From positions 248,001-312,000 of the forward strand of contig NZ_BDBH01000004.1 in the NCBI RefSeq assembly GCF_001612885.1: DNA of 64,000 nt, written 5' to 3'. The position numbers were made by a program, and so were the translations under genes. The stretch is from Nocardia harenae NBRC 108248. GTDB lineage: Bacteria; Actinomycetota; Actinomycetes; Mycobacteriales; Mycobacteriaceae. Shown here piece after piece: positions 9,299 to 18,502 of the stretch (position 1 is the first letter of the stretch; each line of letters starts with the position of its first letter). Below the pieces are notes generated by a model. The model saw only the letters and a program-made list of their open reading frames with translations, was not told where the DNA came from and did no database searches.

Positions 9299-10471
9299 AT
9301 GGCCTACTACCGCACCGTCGGGCGAATTCCCCCCAAGCGTCATACGCAGTTCCGGCAAGACTCCGGCGAGCTGTACTCCGAGGAACTCGCCGGTGCCGAC
9401 GGCTTCTCCGGGGACTCCTCCCTGCTGTATCACCGCGGGACCCCGGCGGCCATCACGGCGGCCGAGCCGTGGCAGCCCGGCGATCTGAGTCTGGCACCCA
9501 ACGCGCCGCTGCTTCCCCGGCACCTGCGCCTGCACGACCTGTTCCGCACGGCCACCGCGGACATCGTCACCGGACGCCGGCTGGTACTCGGCAATGCCGA
9601 CGTGCGCATCTCCTACGCGGTCGCGTCGGAGCCGTCGGAGCTGTACCGCAACGCCACCGGCGACGAATGCGTCTACATCGAGCGAGGCTCGGGCGTCCTG
9701 GAGACGGTCTTCGGCGCACTCGATTTCCGCACCGGCGATTACGTGCTCGTGCCCCGCGCCACCATCCACCGCTGGCTACCCGCGGAAGGGACGACGGTCC
9801 GCGCCTACATCATCGAGGCGACCGGGCACATCGCACCACCCGGGCGCTACCTGTCGCGGTTCGGGCAATTCCTCGAGCACGCCCCCTACTGCGAGCGGGA
9901 CCTGCACGGCCCGACGGCACCGTTGCTGCGCGAGGGCACCGACGTGCGGCTTCTGGTCAAGCATCGCGGCGTCGACGGAATCACCGGCACCCGCTACCTG
10001 CTGCCCGCGCATCCGTTCGACGTCGTCGGCTGGGACGGCTGCCTGTACCCCTACACCGTCAATATCGAGGACTTCGAGCCGATCACCGGGCGAATCCACC
10101 AACCCCCGCCCGTGCACCAGGTCTTCGCGGGCCACAACTTCGTGATCTGCAATTTCGTGCCCCGCAAGGTCGACTACCACCCCCTCGCCGTCCCGGTGCC
10201 CTACCACCACTCCAATGTGGATTCCGACGAGGTGATGTTCTATTGCGGCGGTGACTACGAGGCGCGCAGGGGTTCGGGGATCGGGCTCGGCTCGATCTCG
10301 CTGCACCCCGGCGGGCACACGCACGGCCCGCAGCCCGGTGCCGCGGAGCGTTCGCTGGGTACGGAGCGGTTCGCGGAGACCGCGGTCATGGTCGACACCT
10401 TCGCCCCGCTCGGGCTCGGCGCGGGCGGGCTGGCCTGCGAGGACCCGGAGTACGCCTGGTCGTGGGCGTGA
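9299..10471 (+). CDS. hmgA: Homogentisate 1,2-dioxygenase
   Basis: The 390-residue enzyme opens the ring of homogentisate to 4-maleylacetoacetate in tyrosine and phenylalanine breakdown. Family marks visible are YLLPAHPFDVVGWDGCLYPY, IHQPPPVHQVF, ICNFVPRK, the metal-ligand region YHHSNVDSDEVMFY and SLHPGGHTHGPQPG near the C-terminus. His and Glu iron ligands sit in these last motifs. ATG at 9299 follows GGGAGAAGG. It overlaps the start of fahA by 4 nt, so the two are translated together. The length is typical of the shorter actinobacterial form. The 4-hydroxyphenylpyruvate dioxygenase and maleylacetoacetate isomerase of the pathway are not in the window. Confidence 0.95.
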   Translation: MAYYRTVGRIPPKRHTQFRQDSGELYSEELAGADGFSGDSSLLYHRGTPAAITAAEPWQPGDLSLAPNAPLLPRHLRLHDLFRTATADIVTGRRLVLGNADVRISYAVASEPSELYRNATGDECVYIERGSGVLETVFGALDFRTGDYVLVPRATIHRWLPAEGTTVRAYIIEATGHIAPPGRYLSRFGQFLEHAPYCERDLHGPTAPLLREGTDVRLLVKHRGVDGITGTRYLLPAHPFDVVGWDGCLYPYTVNIEDFEPITGRIHQPPPVHQVFAGHNFVICNFVPRKVDYHPLAVPVPYHHSNVDSDEVMFYCGGDYEARRGSGIGLGSISLHPGGHTHGPQPGAAERSLGTERFAETAVMVDTFAPLGLGAGGLACEDPEYAWSWA

Positions 10472-11559
10472 TCGCGCCGTACGGGGTGTTCTCGGTCGCG
10501 GGGGGTGCGCCGCGCGTGGGGGTCCGGGTGGGGGAGGGGGTGATCGATCTGGCGGCCGAGCTGGGCGACGAGGTCTTCGCCCGGCCGAGCCTGAACGCCT
10601 TCATGGCGCAGGGGCCCCGGAGGTGGGCCGAGATCGGTTCGCGCGTAAACGAACTCGACGCGACATACGCGCTGGACGAAGTCACTCCGCGGCTGCCGGT
10701 GGCGATCGCCGACTACGTCGATTTCTACGCCTCCGAACACCACGCGAGCAATCTCGGAAAACTGCTCCGGCCGAATGCCGCTCCGCTGCTGCCGAATTGG
10801 AAACACATGCCGGTCGGGTACCACGGCAGGGCGGGGACCGTGGTCGTCTCCGGGACCGATATCGTCCGGCCGTGCGGCCAGCTCGCGACGCCGGACGGCC
10901 CCGTTTTCGGGCCTTCCCGGCGGCTGGATATCGAGGCCGAGCTGGGTTTCCTGGTGGGGGTGGGCGGTGCGCGCATCACCCCGGCGAACGTCGCCGAGCA
11001 CGTCTTCGGCGTCGTCGTGGTGAACGACTGGTCCGCCCGGGACATCCAGTCCTGGGAGTACGCGCCGCTCGGGCCGTTCCTCGGCAAGAGCTTCGCGACC
11101 TCGATCTCCCCGTGGGTCACGCCGCTGGCCGCCCTCGACGCCGCCCGCATCCGCACCCCGATCCAGGACCCCGAGCCGCTGCCGTACCTGCGCGGGGCCG
11201 AACGCTGGGGCCTTGATATCGACCTCGAGGTCCGCTGGAACGGCCGGCTGGTCTCCCGCCCGCCGTACGCGGGCATGTACTGGTCACCGGCGCAGATGCT
11301 CGCCCACCTCACCGCCAACGGCGCCACCGCGCGCACCGGCGACCTCTTCGCCTCCGGCACCGTCTCCGGCCCCGCCCGCGACCAGCGCGGCTCCTTCATC
11401 GAGCTGACCTGGAACGGCGCCGAGCCGATCGCGATCGGCGGCGAGCCGCGCACGTTCCTGGAAGACGGCGACGAGGTCACCATCGCCGCCGCCGCACCCG
11501 GGCCGGACGGCACCCGCGTCGAACTCGGTGAGGTGCGGGGCCGGATCCTGCCAGCGTGA
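10468..11559 (+). CDS. fahA: Fumarylacetoacetase
   Basis: The enzyme hydrolyses fumarylacetoacetate to fumarate and acetoacetate, the last step after HmgA. Family motifs include YVDFYASEHHASNLGKLLRP, YHGRAGTVVVSGTDI, the metal-binding DIEAELGFLVG, VNDWSARDIQSWEYAPLGPFLGKSFATSISPW and LFASGTVSG. GTG at 10468 overlaps the hmgA stop as GTGA, the usual coupling in this genome; GTG at 10462 is an alternative. The product is 363 residues, slightly shorter than the animal enzyme. A weak hairpin lies just past the stop. Confidence 0.94.
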   Translation: MIAPYGVFSVAGGAPRVGVRVGEGVIDLAAELGDEVFARPSLNAFMAQGPRRWAEIGSRVNELDATYALDEVTPRLPVAIADYVDFYASEHHASNLGKLLRPNAAPLLPNWKHMPVGYHGRAGTVVVSGTDIVRPCGQLATPDGPVFGPSRRLDIEAELGFLVGVGGARITPANVAEHVFGVVVVNDWSARDIQSWEYAPLGPFLGKSFATSISPWVTPLAALDAARIRTPIQDPEPLPYLRGAERWGLDIDLEVRWNGRLVSRPPYAGMYWSPAQMLAHLTANGATARTGDLFASGTVSGPARDQRGSFIELTWNGAEPIAIGGEPRTFLEDGDEVTIAAAAPGPDGTRVELGEVRGRILPA

Positions 11560-11568
11560 AGCCGTCAG

Positions 11569-11589
11569 CCGGTCTGCCTGCCGGACCGG
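11569..11589. terminator. Weak hairpin between convergent fahA and small acidic gene
   Basis: CCGGTC (11569-11574) pairs with GACCGG (11584-11589) across a 9-nt loop, 10 bp after the fahA stop. The stem is short but G:C-rich and lies between two convergent genes, so it may act as a bidirectional terminator. Confidence 0.35.
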
Positions 11590-11628
11590 CCGAAGGCCGT
11601 GGGATACCCCCGCTACCGCGTGGCGAGG

Positions 11629-11835
11629 TCAGGAAGGGGTGTCACCCTCGGATTGCATCTCCGCCGCCTGCTCCTCGGTGTTCGGCGGGGTCTGGTCGGT
11701 GGAGTCCGGCCGGTGCTCGACGTCGTCGCGGCCGGCTTCGACGCTGTTCTTCCGCTCTTCGGGGTCGCTCATGATCGGGGAGTTGACCGGAACGGCGCGC
11801 GGAAACAGCTCCTCGGGATCGAGGGGGCTCGGCAA
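11629..11835 (-). CDS. Small acidic hypothetical protein (68 aa or 47 aa)
   Basis: The frame runs from TTG at 11835 to a stop at 11629 (68 residues), or from ATG at 11772 (47 residues, starting MSDPEERKNSVEAG). Third-position GC stays high before the ATG, which favours the TTG start, but neither start has a strong ribosome site. The product is acidic and rich in Glu/Asp/Ser (ends MQSEGDTPS), with no domain, Cys or membrane segment, and is probably disordered. It is divergent from the LapA-like gene across a 7-bp inverted repeat. Function unknown. Confidence 0.5.
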   Translation of the reverse strand: MPSPLDPEELFPRAVPVNSPIMSDPEERKNSVEAGRDDVEHRPDSTDQTPPNTEEQAAEMQSEGDTPS

Positions 11836-11840
11836 CCGAT

Positions 11841-11859
11841 ATCACCCCGAACGGGTGAT
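11841..11859. promoter_or_regulatory. Inverted repeat in divergent promoter region
   Basis: ATCACCC (11841-11847) and GGGTGAT (11853-11859) form a perfect 7-bp inverted repeat with a 5-nt centre between the divergent small acidic gene and the LapA-like gene. The position suits an operator acting on one or both. Confidence 0.45.
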
Positions 11860-11918
11860 GACCACGACCCCACGGACGCGGATCATCGGAGGCGCCGATT
11901 CCGACCGGGAGGTGCGCC

Positions 11919-12170
11919 GTGCACGCGAAAACCGATTCCGCGCAGCCGAGGCAGTCGCTGCTGGCCAAGGTCTCGACGGGGCAGTGGCTGGCGCTGGTGT
12001 TCGTGGTGCTGGCGTTGATCTTCGTCGTGTCCAACCGGGGGCGGGTGAACATCGAGTTCCTGCTGGTCACGGTGACCTCGCCGATGTGGCTCATCCTGCT
12101 GATCATGTTCCTGATCGGGCTGCTCACCGGCGCGCTGCTCACGCGGAGGAAGGGGCGCGCGCCGCGCTGA
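11919..12170 (+). CDS. LapA-type (DUF1049) small membrane protein
   Basis: GTG at 11919 follows GGGAGG with a 6-nt spacer. The 83-residue protein has two membrane segments, WLALVFVVLALIFVVSN and MWLILLIMFLIGLLTGALL, joined by the short RGRVNIEFLLV stretch and ended by a basic tail RRKGRAPR. This is the LapA / DUF1049 fold, an envelope-associated family of unclear role. It is followed by the GH15 gene on the same strand with a gap of 76 bp. Confidence 0.85.
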   Translation: MHAKTDSAQPRQSLLAKVSTGQWLALVFVVLALIFVVSNRGRVNIEFLLVTVTSPMWLILLIMFLIGLLTGALLTRRKGRAPR

Positions 12171-12246
12171 GCGATCGGCTTTCGGGTGGCAGTGCGGCCG
12201 CTCGTCGCGTGACACCGCATTCACGGACCCGTGAAGGAGGGCGACC

Positions 12247-14100
12247 GTGTACGCCTACCCACCCATTGCCGACCACGGAATGGTCGGCGACCTGCAGACC
12301 GCCGCGCTGGTGTCGTCGGCGGGCGCCGTCGACTGGTGGTGCGCCCCGCGTTTCGACTCACCCAGCCTCTTCGCCGCGCTGCTCGACGCCGAGCGCGGCG
12401 GCTCCTGCACCATCACCGCCGACCCGGCCGCGGGCGAGGTCACCACCAAGCAGCTCTACCTCTCCGACACCGCCGTGCTGATCACCCGGTTCATGACCGC
12501 GGGCGGCGTCGGCGAGATCGCCGACTTCATGGAGCCGCTGCGCGACCCGGTCGCCACCGACCGGCACCGGCTGGTCCGCGTCGTGCGGGTGGTGCGCGGG
12601 AGCATGACCTTCGACCTCGCCTGCCGCCCCCGCTTCGACTACGCCCGCGCCGAGCACACCCTGGAGCTGAACACCGACGCCGTCTTCCGCGGCCCCGGGC
12701 TCGACCTGCACGTCCAGATCAGCGGCCCGATCGAGCTCCACAGCGAGAACAGCGATCTCACCGCGCATTTCACGCTGCAGGCGGGCCGGACGGCGGCGAT
12801 CGTGCTCACCACCGCCGAATCGAACAGCGCGCCCCCACCCGCCCCGGACGCCGAATCGGTCTTCGCCGCCTTCGACCGCTGCTGCCGCTTCTGGCACACC
12901 TGGCTGCGCGGCAGCAGCTACCGCGGCCGCTGGCGCGACATGGTCAACCGCTCGGCCATCACCCTCAAACTGCTCACCTACGCCCCGACCGGCGCGCCGA
13001 TCGCCGCGCTCACCGCGGGGCTGCCCGAACAGGTCGGTGGCGAGCGCAACTGGGACTACCGCTACACCTGGATCCGGGATGCCTCGCTCTCCGTGCGCGC
13101 CCTGCACGACCTGGGGTTCACCGCCGAGGCGCAGGCCTTCCGCCGCTGGCTGCGCGACCGGCTGGAGGCGGGCGCGACGGCGTCGGGGGAGCCGCTGCAG
13201 ATCATGTACCGGGTCGACGGCGATCCCGAGCTGACCGAGGAGACCCTCGACCACCTGGCCGGCTACCGGAACTCCCGCCCGGTGCGGATCGGCAACGGCG
13301 CGGCCGGGCAGATCCAGCTCGACATCTACGGCGAGGCCGCCGACGCGCTCGCCCAGACCACCGATATCGCGGTGCGCGGCTGGCAGTACTTCGCCCGGCT
13401 GGTCGACTGGCTCTGCGACAACTGGGACCGCCCGGACGAGGGCGTCTGGGAAACCCGCGGCGGACAGCAGAACTTCACCTACAGCCGGTTGATGACCTGG
13501 GTCGCCTTCGACCGCGCGGTCCGCGCCGCCACCGCACACGCCCGCCCGGCCGACCTGCCGCGCTGGACCGCGGCCCGCGACGCCGTCTTCGAGCAGCTCC
13601 TCGACCGCGGCTGGAACGCGAAGCGGCGCGCCTTCACCCAGCACTACGACACCGAGGTGCTGGACGCCGCGCTGCTGCTCATGCCGCGCATGGGCTTCCT
13701 CTCCCCGCGCGACCCGGACTGGCTGAGCACGCTCGACGCCATGGAGGCCGAGCTGGTCAGCGACAGCCTGGTGTACCGCTACGACCCGGCCGCCGCGCCG
13801 GACGGGCTGGCCGGGGCCGAGGGCACCTTCACGCTCTGCAGCTTCCTGTACGTGGAGGCGCTGGCCAGGGCGGGGCGGCTGACCAGGGCCCGCTACGGCT
13901 TCGACAAGATGCTCACCTACGCCAACCACGTGGGCCTCTTCGCCGAGGAGATCGGGGCCTCCGGCGAGCAGCTCGGCAACTTCCCGCAGGCCTTCACGCA
14001 CCTGGCGCAGATCGCGGCGGCGCTGGCCCTGGACGAGGAGCTGGATCGGGCCGAATCGCGGCCGGATCCGGGCGCCGGGGTGGCGGCGGAGTTCCGGTGA
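12247..14100 (+). CDS. Glycoside hydrolase family 15 (trehalase / glucoamylase-like)
   Basis: GTG at 12247 follows AAGGAGGG with ideal spacing. The 617-residue protein has the two GH15 parts: an N-terminal beta-sandwich (starts MYAYPPIADHGMVGDLQTAALVS) and a C-terminal (alpha/alpha)6 barrel with GERNWDYRYTWIRDASL, DEGVWETRGG (likely general acid Glu) and GASGEQLGNFPQAFTHLA (likely general base Glu). Mycobacterial proteins of this family (Rv2402 type) are trehalases, so trehalose hydrolysis in the cytoplasm is the best guess; no signal peptide is seen. The stop overlaps the MFS start as GTGA, linking hydrolysis to transport or stress control. Confidence 0.9.
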   Translation: MYAYPPIADHGMVGDLQTAALVSSAGAVDWWCAPRFDSPSLFAALLDAERGGSCTITADPAAGEVTTKQLYLSDTAVLITRFMTAGGVGEIADFMEPLRDPVATDRHRLVRVVRVVRGSMTFDLACRPRFDYARAEHTLELNTDAVFRGPGLDLHVQISGPIELHSENSDLTAHFTLQAGRTAAIVLTTAESNSAPPPAPDAESVFAAFDRCCRFWHTWLRGSSYRGRWRDMVNRSAITLKLLTYAPTGAPIAALTAGLPEQVGGERNWDYRYTWIRDASLSVRALHDLGFTAEAQAFRRWLRDRLEAGATASGEPLQIMYRVDGDPELTEETLDHLAGYRNSRPVRIGNGAAGQIQLDIYGEAADALAQTTDIAVRGWQYFARLVDWLCDNWDRPDEGVWETRGGQQNFTYSRLMTWVAFDRAVRAATAHARPADLPRWTAARDAVFEQLLDRGWNAKRRAFTQHYDTEVLDAALLLMPRMGFLSPRDPDWLSTLDAMEAELVSDSLVYRYDPAAAPDGLAGAEGTFTLCSFLYVEALARAGRLTRARYGFDKMLTYANHVGLFAEEIGASGEQLGNFPQAFTHLAQIAAALALDEELDRAESRPDPGAGVAAEFR

Positions 14101-15455
14101 CCGGGCGCGGGGTGCTGATCCCACTGGCGCTCGCCCAGTTCCTGTGCAGCTTCGCCGGGTCGAACATGACGGTGATGATCAGCGATATCAGCGCCGACCT
14201 GGACACCACGGTGCACGGCGTGCAGGTGACGATCACGCTGTTCCTGCTGGTGATGGCGGCGCTCATGATCCCGGGCGGGGTGCTCGCCGACCGCTTCGGG
14301 CGCAGGCGCTGCTTCACCGCCGGGCTCGCGATCTACGGGCTGGGGGCGGCGCTCAGCGCGTTCGCGCCCACGCTCGGGATACTGATGCTCGGGAACTCGA
14401 TCCTGGAGGGGATCGGCACCGCGCTGCTGATCCCGCCGATCTACATCCTCACCAGCCTGCTGTGCACCGGGACCGCCGAGCGGGCCACGGCATTCGGCGC
14501 GATCATGGCCGCGGGCGGGGTCGGCGCGGCGGCCGGGCCGCTGATCGGCGGGGTGATCACCACGGCGGTGAGCTGGCGGGCGTCCTTCGCCTTCCAGACG
14601 GTGGTCGTGGTGTTGATCCTGGTGTCGAGCAGGCGCATCCGCGACCCGCTGCCCCCGGACCCGGCGCGCCGCATCGACGTCCGCGGGGCATTGCTCTCGG
14701 CGTCGGGGCTGGTGCTGATGGTCGCCGGGATCCTGGCCGCCGCCACGAACCTGCTGGTGACGTTGGGGCTGGTGGTGCTCGGCATCCTGCTGCTCGCCGG
14801 CTTCGCGGTCTCCGCGCGCGCCGACGAGCGCGCGGGGCGCAGGCCGCTGCTCTCGCTCGGCCTGTTCCGCAATCGGGTCTCCGACCTCGGGCTGCTCACC
14901 CAGAACCTGCAGTGGCTGCTGCTGATGGGGATCTCCTTCGTGGTCGCGGCCTACCTGCAGGTGGAGCACGGCTACAGCGCCATCGGGACCGGGGTGGTGT
15001 TCACCGCGGCCACCGCCGGGCTGCTGGTCTCCTCGCTGGCCGCCGGACGGCTGGTGCGCCGCCACCCGCGCCGCACGCTGGTGCAGGCGGGGTTCGCGCT
15101 CACCGCCGCCGGGATCGCGCTCCTGCTGCTGCCCGGAGCGGCGGCGGTGTCGGCATGGGCCCTCGCGCCCGGGCTCGGGCTGGCCGGGCTCGGCCTCGGA
15201 GTGATGCTCACGCCATCGGTCGACCTGGTGCAGTCGGCCTTCGACGAGCGCAGGCAGGGGGAGATCTCCGGGCTCTCGCGCTGCGTCTCGAATCTGGGGT
15301 CGGCGCTCGGCACCGCCGTCGCGGGGACCGTGCTCGTGCTGAATCCAGGGGGCAGGGGGTACGGCGCGGCCATGGTGCTGCTCGGCGTGCTCGCGCTCGG
15401 CGGGCTGGCCGCGGCCGCCCTGCTGCCGAGGGAGCCGGTCACCCCGCGTGGGTGA
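14097..15455 (+). CDS. MFS transporter, DHA2-like drug/solute exporter
   Basis: GTG at 14097 overlaps the GH15 stop by 4 nt. The 452-residue protein is a major facilitator: the loop 2-3 signature GGVLADRFGRRRCFTAGLAIYG, antiporter-type motif C-like GAAAGPLIGGVITTAVSWRASF, and about 12-14 membrane spans. Such proteins use the proton gradient to export hydrophobic compounds. Because it is coupled to a GH15 gene, a sugar-related cargo is possible, but its motifs are those of drug/proton antiporters. The frame stays open upstream of 14097 through the GH15 gene, but that part is an out-of-frame shadow. Confidence 0.88.
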   Translation: MTGRGVLIPLALAQFLCSFAGSNMTVMISDISADLDTTVHGVQVTITLFLLVMAALMIPGGVLADRFGRRRCFTAGLAIYGLGAALSAFAPTLGILMLGNSILEGIGTALLIPPIYILTSLLCTGTAERATAFGAIMAAGGVGAAAGPLIGGVITTAVSWRASFAFQTVVVVLILVSSRRIRDPLPPDPARRIDVRGALLSASGLVLMVAGILAAATNLLVTLGLVVLGILLLAGFAVSARADERAGRRPLLSLGLFRNRVSDLGLLTQNLQWLLLMGISFVVAAYLQVEHGYSAIGTGVVFTAATAGLLVSSLAAGRLVRRHPRRTLVQAGFALTAAGIALLLLPGAAAVSAWALAPGLGLAGLGLGVMLTPSVDLVQSAFDERRQGEISGLSRCVSNLGSALGTAVAGTVLVLNPGGRGYGAAMVLLGVLALGGLAAAALLPREPVTPRG

Positions 15456-15569
15456 TCTGCGCCCGGGGCGGGGTGCGTGGTGCGGGTCACCCGGATCGGA
15501 TGAGGGCGGGGTGGGGTGCGCGGCGCGACACTCGAGCTCGTCAGCCGGATCCGGGAGAGAGGAACTGCC

Positions 15570-15947
15570 GTGTCGTTCTGGGAGATCGTCGGAGTCGTTG
15601 TGGTGTCGTTCCTGTTCGCGGCCTACCTGATCGTGCTGTTCCGGATCGTCACCGATCTGTTCCGCGACCACACCACCTCGGGGTGGGGCAAGGCGGGCTG
15701 GATCGTCGCGCTGGTGCTGCTGCCGCTGCTCGCCGCGGTGCTCTACGTGGTGCTGCGCGGGCCGGGAATGGCCGAGCGGGCACAGGCCGCGTCGCTGCGC
15801 GAGTGGGAGGCGCGCAACGACTACATCCGGGTGATCGCGGGCACCGACACGGTCGCCCGGATCGGCGAGGCGGGCCGCCTGCTGGACAGCGGGACGATCA
15901 CCGAGGCCGAGTTCGCTCGGATCAAGGACTCGGTGATCGGCCGCTGA
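15570..15947 (+). CDS. Small membrane protein with PLDc_N-like helices and SHOCT tail
   Basis: GTG at 15570 is preceded by AGAGAGGA. The 125-residue product has two membrane spans (IVGVVVVSFLFAAYLIVLFRIV and GKAGWIVALVLLPLLAAVLYVVL) of the phospholipase D N-terminal membrane domain type, then a cytoplasmic linker. It ends in a SHOCT motif (IGEAGRLLDSGTITEAEFARIKDSVIG). SHOCT tails are oligomerisation modules, and the family is envelope-linked with unknown function. It converges with the LAL regulator gene, 17 bp apart. Confidence 0.82.
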   Translation: MSFWEIVGVVVVSFLFAAYLIVLFRIVTDLFRDHTTSGWGKAGWIVALVLLPLLAAVLYVVLRGPGMAERAQAASLREWEARNDYIRVIAGTDTVARIGEAGRLLDSGTITEAEFARIKDSVIGR

Positions 15948-15964
15948 GCCCCGCGGCGGGCCGG

Positions 15965-18415
15965 TCAGAGCAGCCCGGCTCGCCGCGCGTGCTGGAGCGT
16001 GCCCGCCCGGCTGCTGGTGCCGAACTTCGCGTAGATGCGGCGCAGGTGGGTCTTGACCGTGTTCACCGAGACGCCGAGCGCGTCGGCGATCTGGCGGGCG
16101 GTGCGGCCGCTCGGCAGCTGCGCGAGCACGGTGCGCTCGGTCTCGGTGAGCAGCGGGGCGGCCGCGCGCTCGGCGCCGGGGTGGGTGCGGATCGCGGTGA
16201 CGAAGGTGTTGTGCGCGGTGAAGGTGCCCGCGTTGTCGTCGAGCAGCTTCAGGATGCCCGGGGTCTCCAGGAAGGGGCGGATGATCCGCTCCGGCCCGGC
16301 CAGCTCCAGTGCGCGGGCCAGCGCGGCACGGGCTTTGCCCGGTGTCCCGATGGCGGTGTGCGCGCCCGCTTCGAGCAGGTGGACCAGCACCGTGTGCTGC
16401 GGAACCGTCGCGGACGGGTCGCGTTGCAGCGGGTCGAGGAGCGCGCGGGCGAGGTCGGGGCGGTGCAGCCCGGCGGCGAGCACCGCCCTGGCCAGGAGCA
16501 CGCCGGGCCGGTCGCCGAGTTCGGCGCGGGCGTGGCCGAGCAGCAGCCGCGCGGTGCGCGGCGTTCCGGCGTCGAGCAGCGCCCGGACCACGTGCGGCAG
16601 CAGCAGCTCGGCGGCGACGCGGTCGGGGAGCGCGCCGGTGCGCAGCAGCTCGGTGATGTGGTGGCGGAGCTGGTCGGCGCGGCGGTGCCGGTCGGCGTCG
16701 TCGCCGGTGGCGGTGAGCCCGTCCAGCACGGCCCCGAGCGTGCCCCGGGTAGCGGGCGGCAGCTCCGCGGCGCGCAGGAGGGCGATGTAGGCGGCAGCCG
16801 AATTCGCCTCGTCGAGTGCGGAATTCAGGCCGGAGACCGCCGCTGTCGCCTGCGCGGCGGCGGCCTGCTCGGCACCGGCGGTGAGCCGCCCGCTCCAGCC
16901 GAGCAGCGTCGCCAGCCGGGATTCCGCGCGCAGTACCAGCCGCGGGTCGCCTGCCACCCTTGCCAGTGCCAGCGCCCGGTACAGGTCATCGATCCCGGTC
17001 GCGCGGTCGCCGCGCATCGCGCGGGCGGTGCCGGACTGGACGGCGGTGTAGGCGTCCACCCCCGGGCTGCCGGAGGCGGGGACCACGTCGGGCAGCTGGA
17101 CGTCGTCGAGTCCGGTGGCCATGGCCAGCGCGGTGGCCAGCGTGGCCGCCAGGATGAGCGCGACCAGCTGCCCGCGCGGCACCGCGGTGCCGTTGCCGGT
17201 GCGGCGGCAGGCCAGGTCCAGGTAGGTGAGCGCGTGCGCGGGGTCGGCGCGCTCGACCGCGTCGACGGCCCGCAGTGCCCAGACGGCCGGGTCGTCGGCC
17301 TCGACGCTCTGCGCGCCCGCCAGCCCGTCGAAGAGCGCCCGCCCCGCGCCCTGCAGGATCATGCGCAGCGCCGGGTCGCCGAGGAACGCGGGCAGCCCAC
17401 GCTGACCGTTCTCGCCGAGAACGTGCGGCAGCGCGGCGGCGGGCGCGCCCGCGCCCAGGTGCCAGGCGGCGGTGATCCGATGGCACTCGGCCCCGGCCCC
17501 GGCCCGCTCGGCGGCGCCGAGCAGGTGCGCGCGGACCAGCGGGTGGTAGCCGAACCACAGCGCGCCGTCCCGGTAGACCGGCGCCAGCGGGAAGTTCTCC
17601 CGCAGCAGCCGATCCAGGATCTCCGGCGCGGCCTCGCCGGCCAGCCGCCCGGCCAGCGCGGTGGTGAAACGCTCCGGAATGCTGGTGCGGATCAGGAATT
17701 TTCGCACCGGCGCCTGCTGCGGCGCCACCAGGGTCTCGGTCAGGAAGGCGCCCGCCTCGGTGCTCGGGTCGAGCAGCGCGGCGGCCGCCGCGCGCACGTC
17801 GGGGCGGCCCGCCAGCTCGGTGGCGGCGATCCGCACCGGCGCCGCCCAGCCGTGGGTGAGGCGCAGCAGCGCGTCCAGATCGACCCGCTCCGGCCGGATG
17901 CCGCACCCGGCGAGCAGCTGTGACGTCTCCTCGCGGTTCAGCGCGAGCTCGGCGGCGCCGACCCGGACCACCCGCGTCTCCAGCACCAGCGAATGCCACG
18001 CGAGCGGCGGGTCGCGGCGCGCGATCAGCACCAGCGCGGTGTCCGCGCCGTGGTGCATGAGGTAGTCCACCGCGGCCAGCGAACGGGGATCGCTGACGAG
18101 ATGCGCGTCGTCGATGACCAGCACCCGCGCCGGAGCGGCGGGGCCGGTGGGGGCGGCCCCGCCGGTCCGCGCCGGTGGCAGCAGCTCGGCCATCGGCGGG
18201 CCGGTGAGATGACATGTCACCCAGTGCATCTCGGCTTCCGGCGCGCTTTCCCGGAACTTGCGGAACCATTCCGCCACGGCCACGGTCTTGCCGCTGCCCG
18301 GTGGCGCGCAGATCAGCACCACCCGGCGCGGGCGGGTGGCCACCGCGGAATCCAGAATGCGCTGGATCCGGCGGCGCGGGACGGGGTCGAACGCGAATTC
18401 GGGTGAAAGGGTCAT
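15965..18415 (-). CDS. Large ATP-binding LuxR regulator (LAL/MalT type)
   Basis: ATG at 18415 gives 816 residues. Residues 37-44 (APPGSGKT) are a Walker A loop, and VLVIDDAH about 80 residues later is Walker B, followed by a winged-helix arm and a long TPR-like helical region rich in Ala/Leu. The last 60 residues are a LuxR helix-turn-helix (LTETERTVLAQLPSGRTARQIADALGVSVNTVKTHLRRIYAKF). In the STAND/LAL class, ligand and ATP binding drive oligomerisation and promoter activation. In actinomycetes such proteins control antibiotic clusters or sugar use; here the targets are unknown and two other regulators follow. Confidence 0.9.
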   Translation of the reverse strand: MTLSPEFAFDPVPRRRIQRILDSAVATRPRRVVLICAPPGSGKTVAVAEWFRKFRESAPEAEMHWVTCHLTGPPMAELLPPARTGGAAPTGPAAPARVLVIDDAHLVSDPRSLAAVDYLMHHGADTALVLIARRDPPLAWHSLVLETRVVRVGAAELALNREETSQLLAGCGIRPERVDLDALLRLTHGWAAPVRIAATELAGRPDVRAAAAALLDPSTEAGAFLTETLVAPQQAPVRKFLIRTSIPERFTTALAGRLAGEAAPEILDRLLRENFPLAPVYRDGALWFGYHPLVRAHLLGAAERAGAGAECHRITAAWHLGAGAPAAALPHVLGENGQRGLPAFLGDPALRMILQGAGRALFDGLAGAQSVEADDPAVWALRAVDAVERADPAHALTYLDLACRRTGNGTAVPRGQLVALILAATLATALAMATGLDDVQLPDVVPASGSPGVDAYTAVQSGTARAMRGDRATGIDDLYRALALARVAGDPRLVLRAESRLATLLGWSGRLTAGAEQAAAAQATAAVSGLNSALDEANSAAAYIALLRAAELPPATRGTLGAVLDGLTATGDDADRHRRADQLRHHITELLRTGALPDRVAAELLLPHVVRALLDAGTPRTARLLLGHARAELGDRPGVLLARAVLAAGLHRPDLARALLDPLQRDPSATVPQHTVLVHLLEAGAHTAIGTPGKARAALARALELAGPERIIRPFLETPGILKLLDDNAGTFTAHNTFVTAIRTHPGAERAAAPLLTETERTVLAQLPSGRTARQIADALGVSVNTVKTHLRRIYAKFGTSSRAGTLQHARRAGLL

Positions 18416-18502
18416 CTTCTCCTGCTCGGGTGGGGGAATAGCGGCCGGACACCGGGCCGCGCGACCCCGGAGACTCCGGGATCGCGCGGCGTGCGGTGGC
18501 TC

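Noticed and set aside
12231..14096. Open frame continuous with the MFS transporter across the GH15 gene
   Set aside because: It is an out-of-frame shadow; the MFS gene starts at 14097 with a GTGA overlap and the earlier part has no membrane segments.
14144..17923. Very long plus-strand frame of more than 1200 codons
   Set aside because: It crosses the MFS and SHOCT genes in the wrong frame and runs antisense to the LAL gene; its composition is that of Arg/Gly/Ala-rich GC shadows.
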